This document shows, one piece after another, positions 12,135-21,994 of a stretch of DNA of 64,000 nucleotides (position 1 is its first letter; each line of letters opens with the position of its first letter). The DNA comes from Umbelopsis ramanniana AG. Taxonomy: Eukaryota > Mucoromycota > Umbelopsidomycetes > Umbelopsidales > Umbelopsidaceae. Made by a program: the position numbers and the translations under genes. Where the stretch lies: positions 124,001 through 188,000 of the forward strand of contig NW_026252118.1 in the NCBI RefSeq assembly GCF_025399195.1. Direction: 5' to 3'. The notes under the pieces are model-generated. The model searched no databases. It worked only from the letters and a program-made list of their open reading frames with translations, and was not told the DNA's origin.

Positions 12135-12642
12135 ATAGAACGAACCCCCTTCCTTAGTTAACAAAGAAAAAAAGAATGAATGAAAAAAGCACTATAACTT
12201 AGTAACCAGCAGTCTATTTGAGAAAAAGGAATGCCGAAAAAATGAACCCTTTAAAGCTTTCCACGTCCTCTTGAACATTGTCGCGGAGCTTTGCCACCCA
12301 GTATATTGAACATATATAAAAAAAATGATTTTAGCCATTCATCATCATAGGGTCAAAAACTGCTTCCTACTGTGTTTACTTGAAAAGGGTTTTTTAGAAA
12401 ATCAGAAAAGTGGTGTAAATTTGGTATGTCTAAAAAATGAACAGGTGAAGAGCGAAAGAGAAAAAAAAATAGGCACAGAATAAAATACACTGATGGACAT
12501 CGTTTTAAACTACATAGATATTCCGAACTTGGTTTGTCACAAATACCCATTGAAAGTGTGGTGTTCCTTTTCATCTGTACGCACCGTCCAGTAATCTAAT
12601 CTTGATTCAAAGAGATCAAGCGAAAAGTAAAAATTGGGCAAT
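12135..12642. other. convergent 3' regions of CCT4 and MBF1
   Basis: About 500 bases between the two stop codons are AT-rich with homopolymer A runs. This fits two 3' untranslated regions. No coding signal, RNA gene or repeat is seen. Confidence 0.6.
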
Positions 12643-13465
12643 TTACTTCTTCTTGCCGAAGGTCAAGGGTTCACCGATACCCTTTCCTCTAAGCTTGACA
12701 CCCAAAGCACGTTCGAGCTTTCCCAAAATCTGCTGGTTAGGAACAGCCTTTCCGGCTTCGTATTCGTTGACCTGGTTGACAAAAATGGTGTAAGTGTCAA
12801 AGATCGCAACACTGTGATATCAGATAGGATAAAACTTACAACTTGAGGCTTTTCGTTGATCAACTGAGCCAAGTCCTTTTGGGTTAATCCCTTATCACCA
12901 CGAGCCTTTTGGATAGCCTTACCAACGGACACGTCAATCTTTGGTGGAGCAGTGACATCGTTATCGCGATCCAACTTAGCGATACGAGCATGGTCGGTGT
13001 TGGCATGACCAGCGTTAGTAGTGGCTACAAAAGTAATTACGTCAGTTTTCCATGATCTGAGCTAAATATTTAGGTTTTGCTAACTTACTCTTCTTCTCAG
13101 TAGCAACGACTGCGCCAGCCTGTAAGCAAGATCAGAAAGTTCAAGTGTTAGTCATGGCTATGTAGGTACGGATCGACTGCGCGAGCCCAACAATCAAGTC
13201 CCATCATGGCTCCCATTGCCACTGCTCTAGTCAGAAGCCCGCCTGATGAACAACAATAGCACTCTAACTTACACGTCTAGCAGCATTGACTTCAGATTGG
13301 GTGCGGGAAACCTTGGCCTTGTCGGCAGCACGCTTGCGCAAAACAGTAACGTTCCAGTCTATGAGTTAGAAACAAAGCCATAACAAGGTTGGGAATGTCA
13401 GTATGTCAGTCTTAATGTATGAAGGGCAATCAGCAACAGGGTGAGAGACACTGACCTTGTTCCAT
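12643..13465 (-). CDS. MBF1: multiprotein-bridging factor 1 (MBF1)
   Basis: MBF1 is a small transcriptional coactivator that bridges TBP and bZIP-type activators. It also acts at collided ribosomes, and in stress responses. Several small exons give [20 protein letters not shown], then the linker, then [20 protein letters not shown]. The Cro-type helix-turn-helix follows: [20 protein letters not shown] then KPQVVNEYE. The end is [20 protein letters not shown]. All family landmarks are present and the size is about 150 residues. Exon 1 is very short: ATG GAA CAA G at 13465-13456, then a donor. Two identical 13-base E-box elements lie about 100-140 bases upstream. It is convergent with CCT4. Confidence 0.95.
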
Positions 13466-13563
13466 TTTTTTTAAAGATGAGTAATAGGTGAAAAAGATGT
13501 TTGATCGATCTCAACTCTGCAGAAAGAACTTTCTGGACAAAAAAATGCCTCCAATGAGGGATA

Positions 13564-13603
13564 TTTGGTCACGTGCACTCGGGTAGAATGTTTGGTCACG
13601 TGC
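13564..13603. promoter_or_regulatory. paired CACGTG elements upstream of MBF1
   Basis: The 13-mer TTTGGTCACGTGC occurs at 13564-13576 and again at 13591-13603. This is a direct repeat with a 27-base period, 99-139 bases upstream of the MBF1 start codon. The core GTCACGTG is the palindromic E-box bound by bHLH factors such as Cbf1. Its position in the promoter is seen; its function is inferred. Confidence 0.55.
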
Positions 13604-14523
13604 TTGGGAGGCGGCTGTCAATACACCCTTTTTTACACTAATATTAAATCAAGGCGTGCGCCCGGTGCTTTGAATCAAAATGTACGCAAATTATAAAACT
13701 TTTTTATTTCTGATTTCTGGAAGCTGACTCAAATTTGATATATGTACCGGAGGACTGCGGTAGCGATTTCTGACTCTCACCGTATGTGTGAAAACGACGA
13801 AAGGAAAGTGACTGTAGCAGGTGTAGTTTGATACCAGAGAATGAAGGTTATCTGGTTTCTAATATATATTGAGCATTTTATCCAGACTTCTACCGGTAGC
13901 GAGCTTTGTATTGCTGACGTACTCGTTGATAATATGGACCTACGTTGAATCGACGCTGCATAGTACATGCTCATAATATTTAGCTGATGTTTAGAAAAAT
14001 GGTCTCATCTAAGCAGTTAATTGTATACGTAATGGGATTTTTCTGATAGGCGGATTCTAGAGATGCAATTACCAGATTAAGGATGTGGGCTAAGGTCGAC
14101 GCAAAATGAATGGAAAGCTTCTGTGGCACGGAGCAGCAATTTCACGAATACTTCACTGTATATATCATTACATACTACAATAATGCTTGATGTTCATGTC
14201 ATGTCATAAAATTGCATTTTTTAGAAAAAATTTATAGAGCACCACTGACCTTCCCCATCATACGGCATGTTCACCAGCATCCGACATCGACCAGTAATCA
14301 TGGTAACCTCTTGAAAGATAGCATATAAAATGGCAGGATGCAGTCCAAAGAGCCACAGTTTTAGAAAAAAATATGTATATAATTTTTCAAAGCCAGTAGA
14401 GCTTCTTTACTATTGAGCTTTGATGGCTTGCTTGTACCAAGAGACATCTTTTCGTCCATATGAATGTACTCGCTGTTTATGTTAGGTTTCAAAAATTAGA
14501 AGGTGGTCCTCCCTTCAACAAAG
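13604..14523. other. intergenic, no gene seen
   Basis: AT-rich sequence between the MBF1 promoter and the tRNA gene. Short open frames here have no domain or splice support. Nothing else is recognised. Confidence 0.55.
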
Positions 14524-14596
14524 GCCCGGCTAGCTCAATCGGTAGAGCGTGAGACTCTTAATCTCAAGGTTGTGGGTTCGACCCCCACGTCGGGCT
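14524..14596 (+). tRNA. tRNA-Lys (anticodon CTT)
   Basis: A complete, intronless cloverleaf. The acceptor stem is GCCCGGC with GTCGGGC (one G-T pair). The D arm starts TAGCTCAATCGGTAGAGC, which contains the A box. The anticodon stem-loop is TGAGACTCTTAATCTCA, giving anticodon CTT for lysine. The T arm is GTGGGTTCGACCCCCAC, containing the B box. T runs shortly downstream (14601-14604 and the long run from about 14630) would terminate RNA polymerase III. Confidence 0.96.
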
Positions 14597-15190
14597 ATAC
14601 TTTTGCATTTCTTAAAGACGGTAATTGGATTTTTTTTTTTTTTCCTTCCTTTTGTTGACGAAGTGATAAACAGTAAGGAACGATGCTGGAATTGTAATTG
14701 TGTGGTTGTGATAATATTCATACCAGCCTGCTCTTTTACAGACCACTTTTACTCACTAGACTCCATACACAGTTAGTATTATCATTTTAGTTTGCCCGCA
14801 TGGAATTGTTGACCAGATAATATTATTAACAATGTGCCGTTCCATAAGCTAATGCTGCTGTATCATTGATCGTAACTTCAAGCTCTGGTCCTCCTGCGGA
14901 ATAGTTTGCATTAATCTGGACTGCTCTGACACGCTGTTCCATTTTCGACAATCTGAGCCTACTAGGAGTAGCCATCAATAATTTATCTTCTTAACTACAA
15001 CAATACTAAATCAGACTTTTCTCAATTGGCAGCTTTAAGTAAATCGAAGAAGAGAACCCAAAGCATTGTTGAGTATCATTTCATTAAATTGGTATCATAG
15101 GGAAAGAAATGTAAAATTCGGCCAACAGCAAAAAGTTGGCATCAGCTAGCTAGTGATTTTACAAATTACATTTCTTGGTATCAGTATCAT
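14597..15190. other. intergenic, no gene seen
   Basis: This region follows the tRNA and its poly-T terminator and contains the 3' flank of the next gene. I found no convincing open frame or structured RNA. Confidence 0.5.
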
Positions 15191-15697
15191 TTAGAAGCTA
15201 TGAAGATCATCACCGACGATGGACTTGAGAGCAGAGAGGACAGAGCCACCGTTAGGAACCATTTCAGCGTACTTGCCATAGCTCTTGCTAATGTTACCCA
15301 AGAAGGTCATGGCATCGGTGCTGTCAGCGACTTCAGAGAATCTGTGCTGGAAGGGCTTGTAATCGGGGTTCTGGAAGACCAAGAATCTCCAAGTTTGTTC
15401 GTTGTTCTGACCGTACTTGAATCTCTGATCAACAGTGAACTGGTAAGTGGTTTCATCGCAGGTCCAGTCATCGGGATCAGAGGGAGTCTCCTTGCACGAT
15501 TGTTGGAACTCCTTCATCTTAGCGATTTCAACAGCCAAGAAAGCACCAGAGCTATCCTTAGGGCAGGTGAAGGGAATGAAGCAGAAGTCGACAGACTTTT
15601 GCGTACCCCAGTCTTGGCTCCAATGGACAGTGCGTCTGTCGCCCATGAACTTCTTGGGGGAAGGAATGATGCAGGTATCTCCGAGTTGAACGACCAT
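15191..15697 (-). CDS. uncharacterised 168-residue protein
   Basis: A single uninterrupted frame from ATG 15697 (MVVQLGDTCIIPSPKKF) to TGA-side end at 15191 (VGDDLHSF). I do not recognise the family. There is no signal peptide or membrane segment. The protein is rich in Phe, Trp, Asp and Lys and has four cysteines (DTC, FC, FTC, SC region) plus WTCDETTYQF. That composition suggests a compact soluble domain. A TATATAA element 66 bases upstream and a CAA-repeat leader mark it as a genuine, probably well-expressed gene. The absence of introns contrasts with most neighbours and is shared with the NmrA array. Function unknown. Confidence 0.7.
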   Translation of the reverse strand: MVVQLGDTCIIPSPKKFMGDRRTVHWSQDWGTQKSVDFCFIPFTCPKDSSGAFLAVEIAKMKEFQQSCKETPSDPDDWTCDETTYQFTVDQRFKYGQNNEQTWRFLVFQNPDYKPFQHRFSEVADSTDAMTFLGNISKSYGKYAEMVPNGGSVLSALKSIVGDDLHSF

Positions 15698-15703
15698 TGT
15701 TAC

Positions 15704-15769
15704 TTGTTGTTGTTGTTGTTGTTTGTTGATGAGTCTTGAAAAACCTCACAATCCGTGTCGTCTTATATA
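15704..15769 (-). promoter_or_regulatory. TATA box and CAA-repeat 5' leader of the 168-residue gene
   Basis: On the minus strand TATATAA lies at 15769-15763. It is followed by a leader that ends in repeated CAA triplets (plus-strand TTG repeats, 15704-15728) just before the start codon. CAA-rich leaders are unstructured and are associated with efficient ribosome scanning in eukaryotes. The link to high expression here is an inference. Confidence 0.55.
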
Positions 15770-18179
15770 CTTGATGAACTCGCTGCCTTGTCCCGTTGTA
15801 TGGAGGAGTCAATGTACAAAGAGCTCCACTCCGCCAACCCATGTCTAAAAAGGTGGCGCAACTTTATTGTGCCTTTTGCTGCCAGTGGCGTACACACAGC
15901 CTTCGCTACACTTTAGGCAGCTCGAGGTTTTTATCCAAATGCGCTATCCGTCGGTTAGCCATTTTAGAAAACGAATATGCTCTGCTTTGAACGTATGTGA
16001 TCATGAGCTGGTCGTATCTTCGTTCATAGGAGAGAAGGCAGTAGTGTGTCTGTGATAATCAGTGTGTTAGATTCAGTTGATAAGTGAAATAACTAAATGG
16101 AAGATACAGAATGATGATCTATAGGAAGCAATTAATGTATGGCTTGTGTAATTATTTCTGTTTATTTTGTTCGTGTTATAGGGAGGATGATAAATGAGAG
16201 TATGAGATCAATATCAGAGTCTAAGTCAATTAAATTTTTTTAATTGGCCACAACCCATCACTTTCCAAGTTGCTAGCTAGGCTAGGATGCAAAATTTTGT
16301 TACAGCGCAATAACATTAAAATGAAATGTCACGGCACTAATATTAAAAATCGAGGCATACGGTAGCAAGCCGATATTGTCGGCACTGACAAAAGCTTGCG
16401 TGCCAAGACAATTTTCTCAACTTGCTTTGAATTCCAATGTATACACGGAGACCGACAAGCGAATGACTGCGACTACTGAACCTGAATAATGATCACGTTG
16501 CATGCACATACTCATAACTCAACGCACCTTACTCATGAATGAGAAGATATTGGCGAGTTGCCTCGGTCCATTCGTGTCACATCAATGTGCTGGCGTCATG
16601 CTGCAAGCCATTGAGGCGTCCAATTGTGGGCATTCCACCGGGTGAACGTTCTTCATTCGCTATATTGTATTCTTTGAGCACCACGGTTGTTAAGCTTGAA
16701 TGGAATTCCAACAGAGAAATAGCAAGTGGGCGTGCATGCTTCAATCTCGACTAACTCGCAGACTGCTGGCCGAGACACTAGAGCGGGTCGATGGATCGTA
16801 TTTTTAGAACAGTAGGAGTGTTAATCGTAAAGTGTGCTGACAGATGGATTATTTCTTCAATGCCATGGACTCCATGCAGAAACCACCACCAGTAAATTGC
16901 ATGGTGTCTTTACATTGATCAAAAATCTTGATTGGTTTTCAGTTTTGAACATATTTCGACTTGTACTCGGAGTATCCTTTGCACGCTTTTCCTTTTGTGG
17001 ACATTAGAAGGAGTGCTAAGGGCATTCAAATCGTGAACGTACACCGCTTCAAGAGGAAACCAGAACTCTATCGTGATAAACAGTCATACAAGCTGCAGTG
17101 AATGACTTCGCAACATCGCTACCTTGAAGCGAAACCATAGTGTTGGTACACACTCCCTATTTTTGTAAATCTTGGTCAATCCATGAGGATGTACGCCTTT
17201 CTCACACACACAATTTGAAATCCAAAGTTGTAGCGGACACATGAGTTATCACATATGTAACAGACCACAAGTACAACATTTTTTATCTGATCAAGTGAGG
17301 TATTTCACGTACACAAACTGCTGCAGCCAACGCTCCTCATCTGAGTAATACCGCTTGGCCTTTGAAAAGGATATTGAAGTCGTGCGATGACTCTGGTTAA
17401 ATTGTTGTAGATGCCGGGTTGTCGAGCTCCAATATGTTGAAGTCGATGTCAATCAGTAGAGTGCTGGGGGGGGTTCTTGTGCAGAAAGTCTAGAATTCGA
17501 AGGAAGTAACTTTGGCTCGATATGCTGCAAGCCGTACATATGGGCTGAGCCAAATTGGCCTAGGCTATTGGCAAGTTCGGTAGCGGCTGGAGGTCCAAAT
17601 TGCGAAGGGTGGAAACCTGTTTCACAGCCCAAAGTGATTCCTATACGACTACGTATTAAATGCTGGACTTTCATTCAGCCATGTTCGTTGTTGTAGACGA
17701 CGAATACATTCGCTTACTGACTGACCGAAGGTTTGGCCCAGTAGGTTGCTACCGTCATATATCTATGTATGGCGTTGAATTCTCTGGTGTTTAGGCTGAA
17801 TCAGAGCGAATACATAGCTCAAAGTTCTCATCCATGGCTGTTTACTTTTGTAGACATAAGGCACGAGCATATGGGGCAATAAAACGGCTCTACTGGTCCG
17901 GCCACAATAAGTCCACTGTTCACGTTTTTTGTTGGTGGAGTGAAGGTCGAGAGTTCATCTTTGGATTCTCCCCAGATTTTTTTGCTTGCTATATTTTCCA
18001 TTATGCGTATTAAATGAATAAGTATAGTTCAAACAAACGATAAATATACCTTGTTTTGAAAGGACCTTTTGGAAATAAGAAAAACCCCAACTCTTCTTCT
18101 AAAATTGTATTTATTGATGTCATATGCGATATATTGATGAGAAGTCCAAAAATATACTGACTGACTAAGTGTTCAATCC
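15770..18179. other. intergenic, no intact gene seen
   Basis: About 2.4 kb with only scattered short open frames, none with recognisable domains, conserved ends or splice continuity. The sequence directly before the decayed NmrA-like copy may be old duplicated DNA, but I cannot align it by eye. Confidence 0.5.
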
Positions 18180-18455
18180 AGTGCAGCGAAGGGATTTTGT
18201 CTAAAACAGCTTTGACATTGTTGAACTCCAAGCAAGCTTCTAATGACTGTAGAAATCGGTGGGCGACAATGGAAAGTACGGTGTTTATAGTATCGCCGGT
18301 GTTACTATCATCGAGAAATTCATATACCAAACTGCGAGGCATGTAAGATTTTTAAATGTATGCCTTATGTTCTTCTGGAAGAAGGATCTGGACATATTCG
18401 ATATCCTTTTCTAGACTCGTAGGAAGAATCAGAGATATTTCTGTCCCGAGGAACT
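18180..18455 (-). pseudogene. decayed fourth copy of the NmrA-like gene (C-terminal remnant)
   Basis: Read on the minus strand from 18455, this aligns with the C-terminal third of the three intact genes downstream. LEKDIEYVQI corresponds to LGKDVKYVQI, and PEEHKAYI to AEEQYKAYV. MPRSLVYEFLDD corresponds to VPHSVAYGFVDA. NTVLSIVAHRFLQSLEACLE corresponds to NHALSIVLHRPPQSLEPWLE. A TAA interrupts the frame after KAYI, and the N-terminal two thirds (Rossmann motif, catalytic region) are missing. The usual LNKDKF end is replaced and the frame runs on into unrelated sequence. It is a truncated pseudogene, an older member of the tandem array. Confidence 0.8.
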
Positions 18456-18706
18456 GTCAATGGCTAAAGGGCCGTCTACGAAATTGACCTAGTTACTTGG
18501 CTCACTGTGCTGTCGCCGAACACATAAGCATCTTCCTATGCCGCTGATAGGTAGGGCCAGCTTTGTCCGTTTAAGCTATTGCTCCATTCACATTGGAGTT
18601 TGGCGGTAGCGACTTCTGGTTCGCTGTCAGATCACTTAGATGTCATCAATTCTATCATGTATAACCATGTTCGATTGAAGAAGATAAAATCTGCAAGTGA
18701 TAAAAA

Positions 18707-18795
18707 ATGGATTTAAGCAATTTGCTAAAAGATGAAGTTCTTAAATTTTTTATTTTTCTCAAACCACTCAATTTCAAGCTCTTTGTGATGCACAG
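18707..18795. repeat. intergenic repeat, left copy of the NmrA array duplication
   Basis: This segment begins ATGGATTTAAGCAATTTGC. It is similar to 19963-20044 (ATGGATTTAAGCAAATTGAC) over about 80 bases, with matching downstream blocks around CTCAAACCACTCA and CAGACCACCCAT. Each lies upstream of an array member, so the duplication unit of about 1.26-1.28 kb included intergenic DNA as well as the gene. Confidence 0.6.
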
Positions 18796-18874
18796 CTTTT
18801 TTGCTCAGTCTTCGAGACATTTTCATGAAATTCAAGTCATACTACTTAGATACGTTGTTATTTTTTTTTCCATG

Positions 18875-19744
18875 TTAAAACTTATCCTTGTTGAGTTCCA
18901 ACCAAGGTTCCAGTGATTGAGGGGGGCGATGAAGGACGATGGAAAGTGCATGGTTGACCTCAAAGTCTTTCAGACTAGCATCAACAAATCCGTACGCTAC
19001 GCTGTGAGGTACATGAACGTGTTCAACGTATGCCTTGTATTGTTCTTCGGCGGAGATCTGGACGTATTTGACGTCCTTTCCTAGAACTCGAGAGAGAATC
19101 TTAGCTCTGTCGTTACCAGACAGCACCTCACTGGTCATGTGATACACCATATCACCATGCTTTTCAATAGGCTCAGTCAAAACGTTGGCAGCAAGCTCGG
19201 CAATATCTGTAGGTGAGATCCATGGCACTCTGGAATTGGGATTGGCTGAGCCGAAGATAGCATTTTTGAATTTGACGGTCTGATGGTCAGCGAAGAAATG
19301 GTTGGAGAAGAACTGAGTAGGACGCAAAGTGACATAGGAGCCTCTGTCGGGGAGGTTGAAGATGGCTTCTTCGGAAGCGTAGTGCATGGTAGAAATATGA
19401 TGCTCTCTCCAGGCACCGTTAACGGTTCCGGAGGAGACATCGACAATCTGCTTAACGCCAGACGCATATGCAATTTGGGCAAAGTTGCGCTTGATGGCTG
19501 CCATACTGTAAAAATCCCGGACAAGGAGGAAAAGCCTCTCGTGTCCGACAATGGATTGCTTGAAGGCCTCGTTGTCAGCATAATCGCCTTGGACAACCGT
19601 CAGGTTTTCAGATTCACCAAACAGTCCGGCTGCCTTGGAAGGATCACGAACCAATACGGTGGTTAGGACACCTCTGCTTAACAATATCTTCACCAGCTGA
19701 TTGCCGATTCCTCCGGTAGCTCCAATAACGTAAACTTTAGACAT
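18875..19744 (-). CDS. NmrA-like NAD(P)-binding oxidoreductase, array copy 1
   Basis: An intronless 289-residue protein. It begins with the Rossmann nucleotide-binding motif VIGATGGIGNQLVKILLSRG. VLVRDPSKAAGLF follows at the NADP-recognition position and QGDYAD further on. The rest is typical of atypical short-chain dehydrogenases of the NmrA/NAD(P)H-binding family, including the LRPTQFFSNHF, GDMVYHMTSEVLSG and SPTDIAELAANVL segments. No Tyr-x-x-x-Lys catalytic pair is evident, as in many NmrA-type proteins, which act as redox sensors or reductases of unknown substrate. Copies 1 and 2 are the closest pair. It is one of three tandem genes on the same strand with matched upstream elements. The substrate cannot be predicted. 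Confidence 0.88.
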   Translation of the reverse strand: MSKVYVIGATGGIGNQLVKILLSRGVLTTVLVRDPSKAAGLFGESENLTVVQGDYADNEAFKQSIVGHERLFLLVRDFYSMAAIKRNFAQIAYASGVKQIVDVSSGTVNGAWREHHISTMHYASEEAIFNLPDRGSYVTLRPTQFFSNHFFADHQTVKFKNAIFGSANPNSRVPWISPTDIAELAANVLTEPIEKHGDMVYHMTSEVLSGNDRAKILSRVLGKDVKYVQISAEEQYKAYVEHVHVPHSVAYGFVDASLKDFEVNHALSIVLHRPPQSLEPWLELNKDKF

Positions 19745-19822
19745 TTGAAATGCTATTGACCAGGGTTGGAAGAGTAAACTTTTTTTGTATGTTTGCGCAC
19801 GAAATATTTGTCTTTGGGGTTT

Positions 19823-19892
19823 TTTTATAGCAAGTTTGAGCAGGTTGCATCAAGTGCCTCATTCCAACAACAGAACGGATAAAATTTATCCG
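19823..19892 (-). promoter_or_regulatory. promoter elements of NmrA-like copy 1
   Basis: On the minus strand CGGATAAATTT lies at 19892-19882, 138 bases upstream of the start codon. TATAAAA lies at 19829-19823, about 80 bases upstream. The same two elements occur at matching distances upstream of copies 2 and 3. The GGATAA core resembles a GATA-factor site. Confidence 0.6.
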
Positions 19893-19962
19893 CTTGAGGC
19901 CTATTCCAATTTCGATCCTGCAACTGCGAGACTTTCGTACTGGTAGATCTATCAGTGACAAT

Positions 19963-20044
19963 ACATGGATTTAAGCAAATTGACAAAGATAAAGGTTATG
20001 TTTTCTTTTCAGACCACCCATATCCACGCTCATTGTAATGCACT
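19963..20044. repeat. intergenic repeat, right copy of the NmrA array duplication
   Basis: This is similar to 18707-18795, including the shared start ATGGATTTAAGCAA and the downstream CACCCAT/CACTCA and CTCATTGTAATGCAC/CTCTTTGTGATGCAC blocks. It lies between copy 1 and copy 2 and marks the extent of the tandem duplication. Confidence 0.6.
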
Positions 20045-20157
20045 CTGGAACTTCCAATCTTTCAAACAAACAGTACATATGTAAATACAATTTTCTAGTA
20101 TATTGTGAAGGGTAACGTCATGCTATATTACATAAATATGCTCCACCTTCTTCCAAG

Positions 20158-21027
20158 TTAAAACTTATCCTTGTTGAGCTCCAACCAAGCTTCCAATGAT
20201 TGAGGAGGGCGATGGAGGACGATGGAAAGAGCAGGGCTAATCTGAAAGTTACTCTCACCAGCGTCGACAAACCCATAAGCTACGCTGTGAGGAAAATGGG
20301 CGCGTTCAACATATGCCTTGTATTGTTCTTCGGCGGAAATCTGGAGGTATTTGACGTCTTTTCCTAGAACTCGAGAGAGAATTTGAGCTCTGTCGTTACC
20401 AGACAGCACCTCACTAGTCATGCTATACACCATATCACCATGCTTTTCAATAGGTTCTGTCAAAACGTTGGCAGCAAGCTCGGCAATATCTGTAGGTGAG
20501 ATCCATGGCACTGTGGAATCGGGCTTGGCTGAGCCGAAGATAGCACTCTTAAATTTGATGGTCTGATGGTCACCAAAGAAATGGTTGGAGAAGAACTGAG
20601 TAGGACGCAAAGCGACATAGGAACCTCTGTTGGGAAGATTGAAGATGGCTTCCTCGCTACAATAGTGAGAAGTAGCAATTTGATGCTGTCTCCAGGGGCT
20701 GCTGACAGATCCAGATGAGATATCGACAACCTGCTTGGCACCTGCAGCATATGCAATCTGTGCAAAGTTGCGCTTGATGGCTGGCATATTTTTGAAATCC
20801 TGGACAAGGAGGAAAAGTCTCTCGTGTCCGACAATTGATTGCTTGAAGGCCGCGTCGTCAGCATAGTCACCTTGAACAACCGTCAAGTTTTCAGATTCGC
20901 CAAACAGTCCGGCTGCCTTGGAAGGATCACGAACCAATATGGTGGTTTGGACACCTCGGCTCAATAACGTCTTAACCAGCTGGTTGCCGATTCCTCCGGT
21001 AGCTCCAATAACGTAGACTTTAGACAT
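20158..21027 (-). CDS. NmrA-like NAD(P)-binding oxidoreductase, array copy 2
   Basis: The same 289-residue, intronless architecture as copy 1. The nucleotide-binding motif is VIGATGGIGNQLVKTLLSRG, then LVRDPSKAAGLFGESENL. It differs from copy 1 mainly in the middle (VQDFKNMPAIKRNFAQIAYA) and in the last third (VERAHFPHSVAYGFVDAGES). It ends in the same LNKDKF. Conservation of full length, start, stop and the co-factor motif argues that both copies are under selection. The substrate is unknown; a role in oxidative or xenobiotic responses is only a possibility. Confidence 0.88.
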   Translation of the reverse strand: MSKVYVIGATGGIGNQLVKTLLSRGVQTTILVRDPSKAAGLFGESENLTVVQGDYADDAAFKQSIVGHERLFLLVQDFKNMPAIKRNFAQIAYAAGAKQVVDISSGSVSSPWRQHQIATSHYCSEEAIFNLPNRGSYVALRPTQFFSNHFFGDHQTIKFKSAIFGSAKPDSTVPWISPTDIAELAANVLTEPIEKHGDMVYSMTSEVLSGNDRAQILSRVLGKDVKYLQISAEEQYKAYVERAHFPHSVAYGFVDAGESNFQISPALSIVLHRPPQSLEAWLELNKDKF

Positions 21028-21994
21028 TTATATAAGATATTGGCCAAGATTGAAAGAGGGGCGAGATATTTTGATGTTCGGCTTAAATAAGTCTCAACCG
21101 TGGTCCTCTTTTATAGCAAAATTTAAGATGTTGTACCGAGTGACTTGGACCATAAAGTACGGACGAAATTTATCCGGTCAGGGCGCATTTCGGGTCCGAT
21201 TCTATTTCTCTCAAATTTGCCATTGTGTGATAAACGCTTAGCTTTGAGTTGACAGACTTTTCAAGGTAGACATGGGGAGCGGTTTAGCGGTCAGACTGGG
21301 TAGAGCACTATTGCAGGTCGTTCTGAACAGCATTGATAATGTGAAGTTTGCTTCTACTTGTGAGCAATAGACTGTAGAAGATAGAGCCCGGTAGAGTTTA
21401 GGCGGTTAGTGTGGGTACTATCACCATTGCGTTGTGGATGAAGAGTAGGCTTGTCTACTAATTGGCTCGAGGTCGTGGCTGAGTGCGTTTTGTTGACATA
21501 TTATATTGAGATTGCGAGCTTTGTACACAATAAATATAACCGTATTAGCTGCACTGTGCAAAAAAAATAATTTGGATGCACGCGTGACCGCAGCCTTCTT
21601 ACTATGAGCTTTACCACTGTGTACTAAGAAGAGCGTAAGCATACATTGTGGGGTAAGAAGAAGAATTCTGAGTCACCTATCACACTGAGTATGCTGTAGG
21701 GTATCCTTGTTGATGCTCGAGGGTTAAGCGTTTGCCCTTCCACTACGTCGTTTAGTCGTAGGATGTGACTTCAATTATATTTGCATTCCATGCCATAGGT
21801 AGGGGAGCCTTTCCGGAGCAATGGGACAATTTTTGGGAACAAAATAGAAAAACGCGATAAATATGTTCGATGTTCGATAGGCGGTCACAATTTCCTCATG
21901 CCTCTTCCGCAGTCGTTATCAATCATTTAATAACTTTATTTCCAATATACTGATGAATAAAAACTTAAGGTATATAAAAAAATGCCTCTGTAAA
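21028..21994. other. intergenic between array copies 2 and 3
   Basis: Apart from the copy 2 promoter elements near its left end, I see no gene here. Unlike the spacer between copies 1 and 2, it shows no obvious similarity to the other spacers. This suggests copy 3 split off earlier. Confidence 0.5.
21109..21176 (-). promoter_or_regulatory. promoter elements of NmrA-like copy 2
   Basis: On the minus strand CGGATAAATTT lies at 21176-21166, 139 bases upstream of the start codon. TATAAAA lies at 21115-21109, 82 bases upstream. Both match copy 1 in sequence and spacing. Confidence 0.6.

Noticed and set aside
15200-15739. A 179-residue frame opposite the orphan gene.
   Set aside because: It is the antisense shadow of the 168-residue gene, which has a TATA box and good start on its own strand.
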